DNA of 64,000 bases from Metallyticus violacea (GCA_030762175.1 CM060830.1:50119001-50183000); one strand, 5' to 3'. Shown: positions 21,762 to 34,080, counted from the stretch's first letter. The notes: a model not told the origin generated them from the sequence alone. Program-made: numbers and translations.

Positions 21762-21941
21762 GTAAATGTTTTGCTAAGCGCTTGCTGAATTTCAACGATG
21801 TATTAACAAAAAACGAACACAACTTTTTAAATAGAAAGTTCTGTTTCAGAAGATAACGCACCGGCACATAAAACTGTAGTTGCAATGGCGAAAATTCAAT
21901 AACTGTTGCAGTACCCTGCCTAATAGTCAGATTTAACCTCC

Positions 21942-21943
<2 letters not shown>

Positions 21944-22008
<65 letters not shown>
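21944..22008. repeat. (GAT)n microsatellite
   Basis: About 21 GAT units. It generates the artefactual poly-His and poly-Ser frames on the minus strand. Confidence 0.97.
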
Positions 22009-22435
22009 TGAAGTGATGAGGTGTGAACGACCATTTTGCATACCTCGACACTATAAAGAAGGCATGTCTAATGACTTTGGAATACCGTTGGGCACAGTGC
22101 ATAAGCTGCATGGACATTACGCTTAGAAATAAATTAATTTTTTGCTTGCCTTATTTATCAAACAGACCTCACATGTCAATATTCATGATAGATGGATTTA
22201 TTTGTACGCTAAGTTAGTTAGTTTAATAATGTGGCGTTTTACGCAATTTCCTTCTTGCCTTCCCGTAATTATCTCCAAGTTTACAGACGGGAAGGTAAAC
22301 TTGGAGTGGGACCTCGAAGTGTAACGGTCGGGCGGCCGGTTTCAAGCTGGTACCGCAATGAACGGGAGTCAAAAAGTCTGCAGCTATGATTTTTGCCTAA
22401 GTTATTACTGACATTTAAACGCTTGAAAGTAACAT
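22009..22435. other. No recognisable feature
   Basis: Between the microsatellite and the 3' end of the DUF4817 element. 'ccaagtttacagacgggaaggtaaacttgg' (22275-22304) forms a hairpin with 11-bp arms. Confidence 0.5.
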
Positions 22436-22439
22436 TTGC

Positions 22440-23600
22440 TCACCATTATCAAGCATCCGGAGCTGCCTCCTTTCATTTTCCATACATTTCTGCCATCGGC
22501 TAAAGAAATTAACCCATTACCCTCTGATAAATGGAAGATATTTCTTCACGAATGTTATTTTTCAGTTCATTTAATGTGTGTGGATTTGTCCTGTATACTT
22601 TTGCCTAAAATGCCCCCCAAAGGTACAAATCGCAGGGCGTTGTATTGGGGGAACGAGGGAGCCAAGTGTTGTTATGATGTTATTATTCTATCGTCGAATA
22701 TTTCATGAATTGCATGCAAAGAGACATGATCTATGTGTGCCGTTGCAGAGTCCTGTTGGAAAGTCACGAATCTACGTTTCCTTACAATTAATTTACGGAA
22801 AAACGGTTTTAAAATATTCTGCATATAACTTTCCTATTAATTCTTTAAAAAAATAAGAGCCTATTATTTTCTCGCCGCTATCGGCGCGCCACAATGTTAT
22901 CTTTGGTTCATGCAGGGTCTTGAAGCAGGTTAGATTTTTCTGAACTCCAGTATCGATTGTTTTGTGAGTTAACACACTCACTTAGGTGAAGCCAAGATTC
23001 GTCAATATAGAAAATTAAATTAGTGCCAATTTCTCTGTCATGCCACTATTTAAAATCCATTCACAAAATCTACTCCAGGATGCAGGGTCACCCGGTTTAA
23101 GTTCTTGCAAAACAGTAGAATAGGGTTTTAACTTCAGTAGCTTTGTATCCGTTCGAACAGAGGAATAAGAAATTCCCGTTTGCTGAGAAAGTATTGAAGT
23201 GATTTTTTTTAAAAAGTTACAGAGCATATCCGTTGTTATCTGACGTTTCTTCTGTGAGTACTAAGGTGGTTGTGTACTATTTTTATCATGAATACTTCCC
23301 GTTTCATGAAATTTATCCTACCAATCTGTGAATCGAACTTCGAGTTGGAAGTTGATTATCAGCAATTTTTCCTTAAAACAATCTCCGTACGTTACGAATA
23401 GAAAACAAATACTCTTTTGGAAACAGAGTACCTGAATTGAGTCATATTAACGTAATTAATACATTGTATTACGCCGCCTAATGAATACGTAATACACTGT
23501 CACACAACACGCAAAAACACGCCCGAACGCTCCTAGAGTTAAACATATACTGACCTCCCCATCGGCTCCCCGGCCGGGAACAAGACGAGAACTGCAGAGG
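22440..23600 (-). pseudogene. DUF4817-linked DDE transposase, nearly full length but frameshifted
   Basis: Read from 23600 downward. A G+C-rich 5' leader is shared with 52920-53080. ATG at 23445 opens MTQFRYSVSKRVFVF, followed by decayed DUF4817 (NQLPTRSSIHRLVG), a helix-turn-helix (ILSQQTGISYSSVRT), then FYIDESWLHLSECVNSQNNR (first Asp, about 23010). GEKIIGSYFFKELIGKLYAEY, FQQDSATAH (second Asp, about 22755) and SPNTTPCDLYLWG (third Asp, about 22630) complete the DDE core. All three catalytic Asp positions are recognisable, but stops and frameshifts break the frame. Family: Tc1/mariner-related IS630-type DDE transposases with an N-terminal DUF4817 domain, common in insects. Confidence 0.8.
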
Positions 23601-23850
23601 TCGGCCAACTGCTATCAATTGTACGTAGAGCGTTTCCGCGAAGGAAAAAAAATCATCAAAAAAGTTAAACAACATTTTAAAATGTTTATTTTATTTTTCA
23701 ACATTTTTAACATTCGTTTTTCAAACTGTGCACCAATACTGCATAACAGAAGCTTATATTTGTTTTGCACTTTTCATGTACGAGTATATCCATACGAATA
23801 TTCCACAGAACCCCCTTCTCCCTAAGTGTCTAGTAACATCTTTCCGGATA
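23601..23850. other. No recognisable feature
   Basis: A+T-rich DNA between the DUF4817 element and a SINE-C. Confidence 0.5.
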
Positions 23851-24530
23851 GAATTCAGCTGAGTGGCTCAGGCGGTAACACTTGAGACTCGCATTCGGGA
23901 GGTCCCAATTCAAATAATTTAGGACCGGCCATCTAACTTTGGATTTTTCGTAGTTTCCCCTGATCGCTTAGATCAGTGCTAGGATGGGCTTTTACAATCC
24001 ATGAACTTTTCGCTCTACCATATCATATCGTTCTGTCGAAAGTGAGTTGGCACGGTATTGTGGTGATTGGCGCTTTGGAAAGGTTCTTTCGAGGGTCTCG
24101 AACTTCTTGAGAGCTTCCAGCGCACGGAATGTTCTATCTGGAAGCATATTAGGGACCTCGTCTACTTTCCGATGTCTCCCTCTTCTCTAAACTCAAGATC
24201 GCGGGTTCGAACCCGGCCAGGATCGATACATTTTTTCGGGCGTAAAATCCTAAGTATGGCTTCCTTCGGAAGGGAAGTAAAGCCGTGGGTCCCGTGTCGT
24301 ACATTTACGGCACGAAAAAGAACCTCAAGCCTGAAAGAAGAGGCCTCTGAGCAAAAAGTGTCGGCCGTTTCACGCCTTGAATAGAATGGGACGCTGATGA
24401 CCTGAGCTGTTAAAGAGCGTCCATAAATAAAACAAATAATAATATCCCTCATCTCATTACTTCCCCAGAGGTGCCATCTGTGAGCAGGCTGAAGTGCCGA
24501 AGGATGCTCCTTCTTTCCATGCAATACCAG
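23851..24530 (+). mobile_element. SINE-C copy interrupted by a SINE-B
   Basis: The SINE-C head (A-box-like 'gagtggctcaggcgg', B-box-like 'ggtcccaattcaaat') and body ('gagggtctcgaacttcttg', 'tattagggacctcgtct', 'cgatgtctccc') run to about 24182. SINE-B follows (24183-24440), and SINE-C text resumes with 'ccccagaggtgccatctgtgagcagg' and 'ctgaagtgccgaaggatgctcc'. This is a clear nested insertion, so SINE-B was active after this SINE-C copy arrived. Confidence 0.8.
24183..24440 (+). mobile_element. SINE-B copy nested in SINE-C
   Basis: Starts within the tRNA-like head ('ctaaactcaagatcgcggg'), with B box gggttcgaacccgg. It continues through 'ttccttcggaagggaagtaa', 'tcgtacatttacggcacg' and 'gagctgttaaagagcgtcc', and ends in the tail ataaaacaaataataa. 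The first ~40 bp of the head is missing, typical of 5' truncation. Confidence 0.88.
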
Positions 24531-25861
24531 ATGACAAAATGTCTTCGCAATTTCACCATTGTTGATCCTGTTTTTAAGTATCTCCTACTCAGGTGTTTAG
24601 CAGTGCATGCAAGTTACTCCACGGTCAAGAAGCAATCAATTTCCTGCCGTTCAGCATCTAAGGCACTCTTAGTCGTTGGGCTGACCACTCATCCGACAAT
24701 TACTGTTAAATTCAAATACGTTCAGAAAAACACAAAAAAATATTGACATTTGGCAGCATAACGAAAGAAATTGGACGAAAATGATTCATATACTTCACAC
24801 ATTTCACTTAAATATAAATATATGCTGCAATTACTGGCTAAGGTAGCATGCAGTCACTCATGCACAGTATCTTGAATGGCTAATACATTCACTCTTAAGT
24901 GTCTGAATTAAACTTTCGTCATTGTACCCGTGTTGTGTAAATGTCACGATCTCTCTTTTTAAACACTTAATTAGCCAATTATTGCTGCTACCCCAATTCA
25001 TCGCCGAGGGTATTAGGAGTAATAGCAGCTTCCTTTAGTGCTACCAACTTTACAGTATATGGAATGAAATGCTGCACTTTAAGAAAAAAGTAAGCTCAAC
25101 ACTAACGTTCCATATGTATTTCTTTTCCTTTATTATAATGTTTTTTTCCGTGATATATAAGTTTAGAGAGTTAAAAATGTTTATGATACCTAAATGTTAT
25201 TGTAAATTGCTTTGAAATGCTTACGTAATAGTGAAGAATAAGCTTTTAAAGAGTTTTAGTTATATTACAGAAATGCATTCTCTTGATCTGAGGGTAAAAA
25301 TATCAGACTCGGTTGAAGATGATAGACGTTTTCTTTACAATTTTTAGAGGAGAAAAGAACATCTTGAATTACCTACATATTAAAAACTACGTAAATTGCC
25401 GTAAATGTTGATTATAAAAATGCTTGTCGTTTCATAGATATTGCAAAGTTTTACAACATTATAAAAGATAACATTTCATTGTTTTTTCTTTTCTTTTCTT
25501 TTACTTAGCTCGTTAAATGACATTTTATAAAACATCGTAAAAAGTTATGTGCAGAACTTACGATATACATTGTCAATAGACACAGCCAGAAATAATTGCA
25601 CCAAAAGAATATTTCTTCGTTGACTACCAGAGCATACTTCATTATATAGGTCAAATCCACCCTCAGGAAAAGTTGTAGAGTAGATGAGACTAGACGAGGA
25701 GATTTTTCTTTACATCTAGCATGTTATTATATTAATTTCTCTCTCTCTCCTTTCCTCTCCGTCTAACTTCCTTTTTCGTAGATCTTTAAATGTATTACTG
25801 AAATGAATTAATGATGCTAGAAATGCGTCCGAAGTCTGTCAACTTTGCTTGCGTCTTTTCT
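24531..25861. other. No recognisable feature
   Basis: A+T-rich non-coding DNA; a CT-rich patch (25739-25768) is the only local bias. Confidence 0.5.
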
Positions 25862-25864
25862 TAA

Positions 25865-25965
25865 CGAGAGAAAACTCTTTGAGGTAAATAACCCCATTGG
25901 GAATCGAGCCTACATTCTCTAGTTAGTAAACATATCTTAGTGCCAGAGAAACTGCTGCAATCATG
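25865..25965 (-). mobile_element. tRNA-like SINE head, decayed
   Basis: On the minus strand, 'aggctcgattcccaatgggg' resembles a B box and is followed by text like that after the SINE-D head ('ttcccc(a)tggg'). A weak A-box-like region lies 50 bp upstream. The body is not recognisable. Confidence 0.35.
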
Positions 25966-26393
25966 GCGTTCTTGATATATATAAAATAGCAAGAACGTCA
26001 TGATTATATATAAAAGAGGAATGGAAAAGGAAACGAGTTTATTTCTCACTTATTTGGGAGAATCCAGTTTTTTATGATCAAATTTAATAATCCATGTTAA
26101 ATTTTTTCTGGTCATTTGGAAATTAAATTGTCAATGTGATCTACTGAACATGCCTACCTGCTTTAAGGAGATCACTTGCTCGAATTTCGGCATTTCTGAA
26201 AAAAAAATCCAAAAGGAATAAGCCTGTAATATAGTTAAACTATTTTGGTGATGCCAGTTAATGTCTGCTTCATCCAAGAAATAGTGAATACGGTCTAGTA
26301 AACCAGGGTTAAGATTATCTGAGAGTGGCAATCGGTTCAGCAGACTTCATTTCTTCAGAGCTACTGTGTAATAATGCATTGTTGTTGTTGTTG

Positions 26394-26436
<43 letters not shown>

Positions 26437-28230
26437 CATGACAGTTACAGCGAAAACGTATAAGAGTTTTTAATTTCTCTTTGCTTTCTCAGCGTTTTTT
26501 GTGTCGTCTTTGAAGACCATTTTTAAAACATCAAAATAGTAATTTACTCTTAATACCTCTGGTGAGAAGAATGGATCAGACAGTAACAGGCACTTTATTT
26601 AAGAGATTTTTGCGGTGGAGAAACTATTTGCATTGAACAAAAGCATTTATTCTACAAACCGAACCTTTCGTTTCCCCTCTTTTTTCAAAATATGTGCTTG
26701 AGTTGATCAAGAAAGTGAACAAGATAATCAGAAGTATTAAATATTCCTTTAGTGGCCCAGAAAATTGAAGCGATAAACTGTCCTGCTGACAAAAGTATTT
26801 TTATATAACTTAATGGATCAAGTTGTTGAAATAATCGCGTTAAAGACTCGAGGGGAAGTATCTAATCGACCTATTTCAGAGCTTCTCTGTTAAAACCAGG
26901 CATTTTGGTCTCCACTTCTTGTCAATAGAAACGCCTTGTTCACCAGTCTGAAATTTTCACTTTCCGATTAACCTCTGAAAATTTAATGCAAAATTTCTCC
27001 TAACAATCGTAAATAAATGTATTTTGTTCTAGCGTATATCCCACTCTCGACATGCACACAAATGCACACTAGAAAGTTTCACGCGCATTTCCTACAGAAA
27101 TGCAACTGAAACAGTTGGAGTGATAAACACGACTGAGCAAGCTCAGCAGAACTTGTAACTTGTAACTCGTCTTATCGGAAATCGCATGTGTGCTGAAGGT
27201 CAACGGGTTTCCACTAGTGTATACAAACCCTGTATAGCGGAATGAGGTCATACTATTATGCTAAGTGTCAGCAAGGCCAGATGATATGTTGATTTTAAAT
27301 GAAATGTTTACTCCTACAAAGGGTTTTTGTTCTAATGCTGCATAATCCATCTGTCATTCACTGTCTCGTTATAAAGAAAAACTACAGTGTTGATTCCGAT
27401 TCAATGGAAATTTTCTGCGAACATTTTGTGAAGTGTTCAGTCAAGCAGATTACTCTGATATTTCTTGGCAAAATTTCCTACAGCCCTCTGGCGTTAAACA
27501 TAAACCCAACAATAAACAAGTTTTATCTCCGAAAATGCCAGCCAGAGCACGCAGCACACAAAATGACCGGCTATAACTGAGTCATGATGGGTGTTTCACA
27601 ATATACAGATAGAACTGGAGCCGCCTTATAAGTTCATGCCTGCTTCATGAACACCAAAATACATACTACCAAAACATAGTTTAACTACAGTATTTGGTTT
27701 CAGACCTTACGGCAGAGTGACATTCATGTGCACCAAGTAAACGTTTTGGTTTTCTTCGGGGTTTTACTGATTTTTATTCCACCAACAGTCTCTACTTTCT
27801 TTTTTATTTTTCTTTTCATCTTCGTCGTTGGCTGCCGGCGAAGACGATGGCATCTCTCTGCTCTGGATCTAATTTCATTAGTAGGGCCAGAGAAGGATTT
27901 CAGTCAAGGGAGCACAGCGAAGGCCTTTTGTATCATACTATACTTCGGGGAGGAAGGAAATTAATAATTATACAGGGTTTTTCAAAAGTAACGCATAATT
28001 TGTTTTACACCTAGATGGAAAAAATTGACCAAGAATGTCAAATCTTTTCTCTTAAAAGGATTTATTTTATAAATCTGAAACTTGTTTATAGTCATTGTTG
28101 CATAATCTATGACGTCGTCGAAGAAAATGTTAAATTAGAACCTATTTTAATTTTTTATGATAGAGCGCTTTTGATTTTGTTACTCTGCACTTTCATTGGT
28201 TTTTTATTTAAATTGTGTTACTTTGACCAT
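25966..28230. other. Non-coding DNA with one microsatellite
   Basis: A (TTG)n(TTA)n tract occupies 26380-26433. A short palindrome-like pair (ataaaatagcaagaacgtcatgat / catggcgttcttgatatat) lies at 25960-26003. 'tacagggtttttcaaaag' at 27972 may be the end of a DNA transposon reaching to the repeat at 28232. No exon is supported, including the frames at 27299-27580 and 28015-28335. Confidence 0.5.
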
Positions 28231-28231
28231 T

Positions 28232-28390
28232 TCAATCATGTGGCGTCTCAAAATCGATCAAGGAAACGAAACAAAATTTTGAATTTTGAATTTAGACCAA
28301 TCACAGCCGAATTACGGTGTGAATTATCGAAATAATATCAAACCCGTTTTATCACGCGACGATCATTTTCCTTGTGTTGTGCAAATCTAT
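28232..28390 (-). mobile_element. MITE-like repeat, copy 2
   Basis: Inverse-complement match to 14768-14905 (see there). It is immediately followed by the (TA)n-centred inverted repeat, so both may belong to one larger element whose left end is near 27972. Confidence 0.65.
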
Positions 28391-28418
28391 ACCATCACCA
28401 TATATATATTATTAATCT

Positions 28419-28503
28419 GTGACTTTTTTCTAGTGTTTTATCCTTTTCTGCTTTTCTAGTTATTGTTATTTTAGTTACATTGTTAATAGTGTTATAATTT
28501 TTC

Positions 28504-28537
<34 letters not shown>

Positions 28538-28562
28538 GAAAAATAATATAACACTATAAAAT
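28419..28562. repeat. Palindrome-arm repeat with (TA)n-centred hairpin
   Basis: 'gtgacttttttctagtgttttatcc' and 'ttacattgttaatag' match the arm repeat near 16.3-16.7 kb. Next, 28486-28508 and 28533-28557 form inverted arms (atagtgttata...ttcattta / taaatgaaaaat...acactat) around a pure (TA)n core. Confidence 0.7.
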
Positions 28563-29636
28563 AATATATCACTTTTATTCTTGTTTATTCATTAAATAGT
28601 CCTAAACCCGTATTTTGCTCTTCTTTATTGGCATCAATCGACATTCTTCTGTCGCAAGATTGCTTGAAAAGGTTAAGTACAAATATTCAATTATTACAAT
28701 TTTGTAATTAAAGTTTAGAGAAATTATATTTAAATTCTTATTTTATTTGTGAAATAGTTCTAATAAATATCACTGATATTACTTGTGTTAAAATATTGCT
28801 GTCATGCTAACATAAGCTTCTGTATAACACTTCTCACTCACACAAGAAAACTTGGCCGAAGGAAAGTGTCTTATGGTCCGTGGGCCCACAGTTAAGGGAG
28901 TTAATGTAGGATGAATAGTTTGATGTAATCTTAAATGAGAGAAAAGTGCGGCTTTGGAAAAGCTTAAAATGGTCAAAACAATGTCCCCTGACTACAGACA
29001 AGGAAACAGGAATTGTTAGATGTCTATAAAGAAATCAATTGTTGCAAGTCGCTCAAGCTTCATTTTAGATTTTTTCCCGCCTATCTTGGTGATGTCAGTA
29101 TCGAGATGGATGAAAGATGTCATCTAGCCATTTAATTTAATGGCAAAACTTTACCATGGGTTCTGGCAAGAGTTCATGATGGAAGGTTATTGTTGAATAC
29201 TATATCGTGATAATAGAGCATATAAAAGAAAGTCATGTGCTAAGTATTTTTAACTTTCAAATCTGCATCACATTTAATTCAGTTTCTAAGTTTTAAATAA
29301 TGCTGAAATGCCGCAATTCACAATAGGTATGTTAAAAATGTTTGACGATAAAATAGTGCCTAATATTTGTAACTCTTTTGTAATGCATTAATTACACTTT
29401 AAAATCTATGCGGGATAGAAGGAAAGTTAATATGTTTCTGAAATCAGCATGAAAATTTAGTTCAGGTGAGGACAGTTTTACCTTTGGCGATTAAAATTAA
29501 TTAAATTTTTTTTATTAATCACCGACTCTTGGTTCGCAAAGAAATCTACTACACTTTTCCTACTACGGAAGCGTCCTGCTAATGCACCATGCACTGCACA
29601 CTTCAAGTGCTGATTTACAACTTTTTGTTTAATAGT
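28563..29636. other. No recognisable feature
   Basis: A+T-rich DNA. A 62-codon minus-strand frame (28788-28976) contains an isolated zinc-finger-like FSHLRLH but no Cys pair, so I do not call it. Confidence 0.5.
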
Positions 29637-29932
29637 CGGTCCTGGTGGTGTAGTGGTAACCATACTTGCCCTCTAAACCCATGATCGCGGGTTCAATCCC
29701 GGCCAGTACCGATCGATTTCTTCCGACGTAAAAATCCTAAGTATGGCTTCCTTCGGAAGGGAAGTAAAGCCGTGGGTCCCGTGTCGTACATTTACAGCAC
29801 GATAAAGAACCTCAAGGCTGAAAGAAGAGGCCTCCAGCAAAATTTGTCGGCCGTTTCACGCCCTGAATTGAATGGGACGCTGATGACCTGAGCTGTTAAA
29901 GAGCGTCCGTAAATGAAACAAATAAAAAAAAA
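29637..29932 (+). mobile_element. SINE-B copy, full length
   Basis: The best complete copy in the window. It has the head 'ggtcctggtggtgtagtggt', B box gggttcaatcccgg, 'aagtatggcttccttcggaa', 'cgtgtcgtacatttacagca', 'ggccgtttcacgccctgaat', 'gagctgttaaagagcgtccg' and the tail aaatgaaacaaataaa. The flanks 'aactttttgtttaa' (29619) and 'aacttttttta' (29931) look like an imperfect target duplication. Confidence 0.92.
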
Positions 29933-32058
29933 CTTTTTTTAACTAGATCTTCAGACATCATTAAAATTAAGTTCTGTTGACATTCATTCTTCAACAAAAT
30001 GTTATATATAATTGTTTACCCCGCGGTTAGATTCTTATTTTCTTAATGCAATCTTTTAGAAACCCATTTTATATATTTTTAGAAAAGTTTTGTTTTATTG
30101 TTAATGAGAAAACTCAGGACCCTGCTTATGAGCTCTGCAAGTTCTACCAAGGACGGTTTCTAGTAAGCTGCTAGTTTTTGCATTTTCAACATTTAATTTC
30201 AAATTGCTTCACGTGTTTTTGTGTAAAAAACAAACAAATGTTTTCTGTAGGGGACTTCTATCTTGTGCTGTTTGAATGTGCGGTTATTATCTGTAGGGAG
30301 TTTGGTTTGCAGATGGGAGTATTTTGACCGCGGGAAAAGAAAAACAGCCATTTTGTGTATGCACTACCTGAAACTTCACATCTCATCACGTGCATTCCCA
30401 GGAAAAAAAAATTTATACAGACTGATTGTTGTTGCGTTACAAAGTTGAGTAAAGTATTTTAAAATTATAATAATGGCAACACAGTAATCTATATTGAAAT
30501 GCAGTTATTTCAATATCAAACATTATCACATTTGAAGTAATAATGCTCTCATATAACCACTCTCCAGCAGCGACAGTCAGTCGTTTTGTTAGTACAGTAC
30601 GATTTGCTAAGTAATGAGCCTCTTAAATTGGTTTGTGTATTGTTGTGCTGGTTTTGTGTTATTGTTTTACCCTTCCGCTAATCACCGAGACTCGGTTGGC
30701 CGGCTAATCGGCTAACGAGCGGCGCGCTCGCCCATAGGCAAAACACTCTGAGGGAAAACAAAATTGATCGCACGGCAGAAAGCTGTTGACGAATGCCAGG
30801 ATAGTGAAGTTTCATAGAGTAGTTACTTTATTCGTTTCGTTATTGAATATAAAGAAAATTAACACTATACAACGCCTACTTCCTAAGTCTTTTTCTTTGC
30901 GACTATTGAAAGAGAAAGTTGAAATTAAAAAAAACTGATTAGACCAACTGCAAGTATTAGTTTGATAAACTGTCATTTTAAAACATAGGAAGTATACAAT
31001 GCATTCTGTAGGAAGTTCATTCTGCTCCAGACTTTAAACTACGGTTCATTTGTTGCCATGACATTTAGGAGATTTTTTTTTTTATAACAGGTGTATTAGT
31101 ACGATATTATCTCGCTTTCTTCCTGTTGTGTATAACCAGCACACACGTATGAAGTGTAAATTCTAGTTATTAAGATTCTAGGCTATTTATGGTAGGTAAT
31201 CAACACAATACAAGAAGAAAAGTAGAGCTTCGTACCAAAACATATCAAAATAGTGCAACTCAAATTATACAACAAATGACCCCTCCAAATTTGCAATTGA
31301 AATGTTAACTTTATTTAAAAGGGCCAATAATAGCATATTTATTTGGTCACTGTTTTCACTCATTAACTCAGTTTTTAAATAATAGTGATAGTATTGATAC
31401 TGCATGAAATAAATTTTATTTTATTATAACAGTTAACTACATTTGTAGTTGGTGCTAATCTATTTATTTTTCTTCTGATAAATCAATTTGTTATAGAGTT
31501 TTTGGGCACTGTTTCGCAATGTGGTGTAGCATATGACAACATATGCATATGACACAACATGTAGCATATGACAACTTTGTATATTATTACTAAGGTTCGG
31601 ATGTTTATGACCTAAAAAAGTGGGAAATGTGCAAGCAAATATAACATTAAAAGTAGCTAAATTGACCAAAACAGGACGAAATCTAACCAAACAAATGCAC
31701 GACTATTTGATTACATAATTGCTACATTATTTGAGGCACGTTATTTTAGCATTAATATACAAGTTAATGTAAAGGTTTAAGCAGAAGGCATATTATCTTC
31801 TGTTATTTACAACTCTTGTTCCTGTAAAGAACAATAACCAGCATTTGTGGGTAAACAAATACCTGTCTACATTAAAACAAATTTCTAAAGTATTGCATGC
31901 CTATTTTCATTCTCCGTTTGTGAGAACATTACTATATATCCCCAGGTGCATCTTCAAATTTTCGAAGAGGAATCTTCTCCTGTTGTCACAGTCTTGTATC
32001 GTGAGGTCTTTCAACGTCGCAAGATGTTATGGGAGCATATTTAAACAATTTTTTTTAA
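29933..32058. other. Non-coding DNA with a CpG-rich patch
   Basis: 30670-30760 is locally G+C- and CpG-rich (ggccggctaatcggctaacg, 'gcggcgcgctcgcc'). This might be promoter-like or a repeat relic; no adjacent exon was recognised. 31520-31575 holds near-tandem gcatatgacaacat units. Confidence 0.5.
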
Positions 32059-32137
32059 TTTGTTTTATTTACGGACGCTCTTTAACATCTCAGGTCATCA
32101 GCGTCCCATTCAAATCAGAGCGTGAAACAGCCGACCG
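32059..32137 (-). mobile_element. SINE-B 3' fragment
   Basis: The last ~80 bp of SINE-B on the minus strand (tail tttgttttatttacggacgc, 'ctttaacatctcaggtcatc', 'cgtgaaacagccgacc'). The rest is missing. Confidence 0.85.
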
Positions 32138-33832
32138 AAGAAGGGGGGGAAGAAAAAAAAATAAAAAACCATTAACAATTGTGTAAAAATGACAATAATT
32201 TTACACAATGTTGAAAACCCGAGATTTTCATCAAGCACTTTCCTTCGCTCTCCCTACTTTGCATTCTACGCTTTTCACCAGTTCTTAACTTTCGTGTAAC
32301 TGTATTCAATTGCACCAGGCGAGAAATTGATTCAGTGAAAGAATAATATAAATAACTATTTCTGAGAATAGGTAATTAAAGATATATAGATGAATATTAT
32401 TTTTTAAATATACAACACATTTTAAAACATCTGAAAAAAGATCATTCCCGCAAATATAGATGACTAAAACGCTAAAATATGCACAATATGACCAAATTTG
32501 AGAAAATTGCCTAAATATGCAAATATATGATACACAAAACCTCTCTAAGATTAATTAGAAATATTAATTCATGTTTAATTCAACACTATGACTGAAACGA
32601 AAGCCAGAAAAAAAAAATATGTATATACCATATCATAAACATTCAATCCCTAATTATTACTAGCCTTATATAATTTAAAATTGTATGCAAATTCAAATAT
32701 TTGCTGACTTGTCCTATATCATCTAGCATACCTGTGTATTGTATGATTTATAAGGACCAACAAACAAACAATAAACGACATGTTCAGCACTAGTAGTAAT
32801 AAAGTTGCAGATCAGGTTAATGCTGAATTCTCGTTATGCTATCCCCCCCCCCAAAAAAAAACAAATATTATTTATAGCAGATTAGAGCGTTTGTGGTTAA
32901 ATTATTTTAAAGCAGAATGTTGTGGTTTTAATTCAGTGTTCATTTTGAATATTCGTAAGATCTTGATGTAATTATTTCAAAAGAGGCCAAATATTTACTG
33001 TGAATAAGAAAATTACAACTTGCAAGTCGAGGATAATGTCATTTGCAATTAAGTTCCTCGGAAAATTGCACAGGTTTTGAGTAAACAACCGCGCATAGCC
33101 CAACTTGGCGATTTTCCAAACATTCCAAATGCAGTGGAACAGGCCAAACTCTCCACGGTGCAGAGTGGTGGTATGTATTTAAACATTTTCCCTTGGATTA
33201 TTTCTCTGTGAATACACTGTAACCACACCGTTTATCTTGCTCATGCCCTGACCAAAATCTAAATAAAAAACACTTCTTACCAGCATCGGTGCTGCCCATA
33301 TTTGGAGTTCAAATGTTGCGCAGCTCTTTTGAAAGTGGAAACTATTTCAACAGCTGTCCAGTTCTCTGCAACTTACAAATACGGATGTCATCGCAGACTT
33401 CTACGCAGAGATACTACATTCTTGTACCTTTCGCACTTTCATAAGACACTAGAACACCATGCACCTACTTTTCACTAGGCATTCCCTCTCACTGCGCAGT
33501 CTCACACGGAAGTAAGCGCAATATAAACAAACGTTTGCACTTGTTAACGCAGCATATACTCTCGTACCCTTGCTACTGTGCTACTGAAAACTATTGTGCT
33601 CTCCTACAATACACAAACACACCAATGACTCGACTATCTAGCGCCAATCAGCTCCCGGAGTCTTATAATAGCCGCGGACAGCGGACCCAGGCAGTTAAAT
33701 GGAATAAAACCGTGTTCCACTTCAACGGAAAGAAAACAGTTCCCCACACCTACACGTGCTATGTGAGCAAGGTCAAATAGTGAGCGTGGAATCAGCTGAT
33801 TCACATACTTCTTCAAGGACAGCTTGCCTTCA
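32138..33832. other. No recognisable feature
   Basis: A+T-rich DNA with an isolated C-run at 32845-32852. An 81-codon frame at 33535-33780 starts at an ATG only by chance; no motif was seen. Confidence 0.5.
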
Positions 33833-33859
33833 TTTTTTTTTTTTTTTTTTTTTTTTTTT
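33833..33859. repeat. PolyT tract
   Basis: 27 consecutive T. It borders a non-coding tandem duplication; it may be the tail of a minus-strand retrocopy extending right, see 33901-34080. Confidence 0.95.
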
Positions 33860-33900
33860 GACAGTTACTAGTACACGATTCAATGGATTGCCAGTTTATA

Positions 33901-34080
33901 TATGAAACACACACACCAAGTAATACTATGAATATGGTGTTACCAGATAGAAAGAAATAATCTATACTTACATAATCTGGGTTACGATCCTTTATAAACA
34001 CACCTCCTAATAACACTATGAATATGGTGTTGCCAGATAGAAGGAAATAATTTATACTTACATAATCTGGGTTACGATCC
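33901..34080. repeat. 90-bp tandem duplication (two copies)
   Basis: Copy 1 ends at 33990 and copy 2 at 34080, both in 'tctgggttacgatcc'. The repeats differ at about nine sites. The period is a multiple of three, so the minus-strand frame crossing both copies (34115-33813) stays open with a 30-residue repeat containing KDRNPDYVSI and SGNTIFIVLLG. The polyT at 33833 lies downstream of that frame on the minus strand, where a poly(A) tail would be. Whether this was a coding retrocopy is undecided. Confidence 0.85.

Noticed and set aside
21226..22008. CRISPR-like regular repeats
   Set aside because: The periodicity is trinucleotide microsatellite without spacers; the genome is eukaryotic.
21481..22041. 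186-codon minus-strand frame with a His run
   Set aside because: The His run is the (GAT)n microsatellite and the remainder is antisense SINE-B. No gene.
24162..24524. 120-codon minus-strand frame
   Set aside because: Antisense of the nested SINE-B; the same peptide pieces appear wherever SINE-B occurs.
28788..28976. Zinc finger gene fragment (FSHLRLH)
   Set aside because: No Cys-x2-4-Cys pair precedes the helix-like peptide and no second finger follows.
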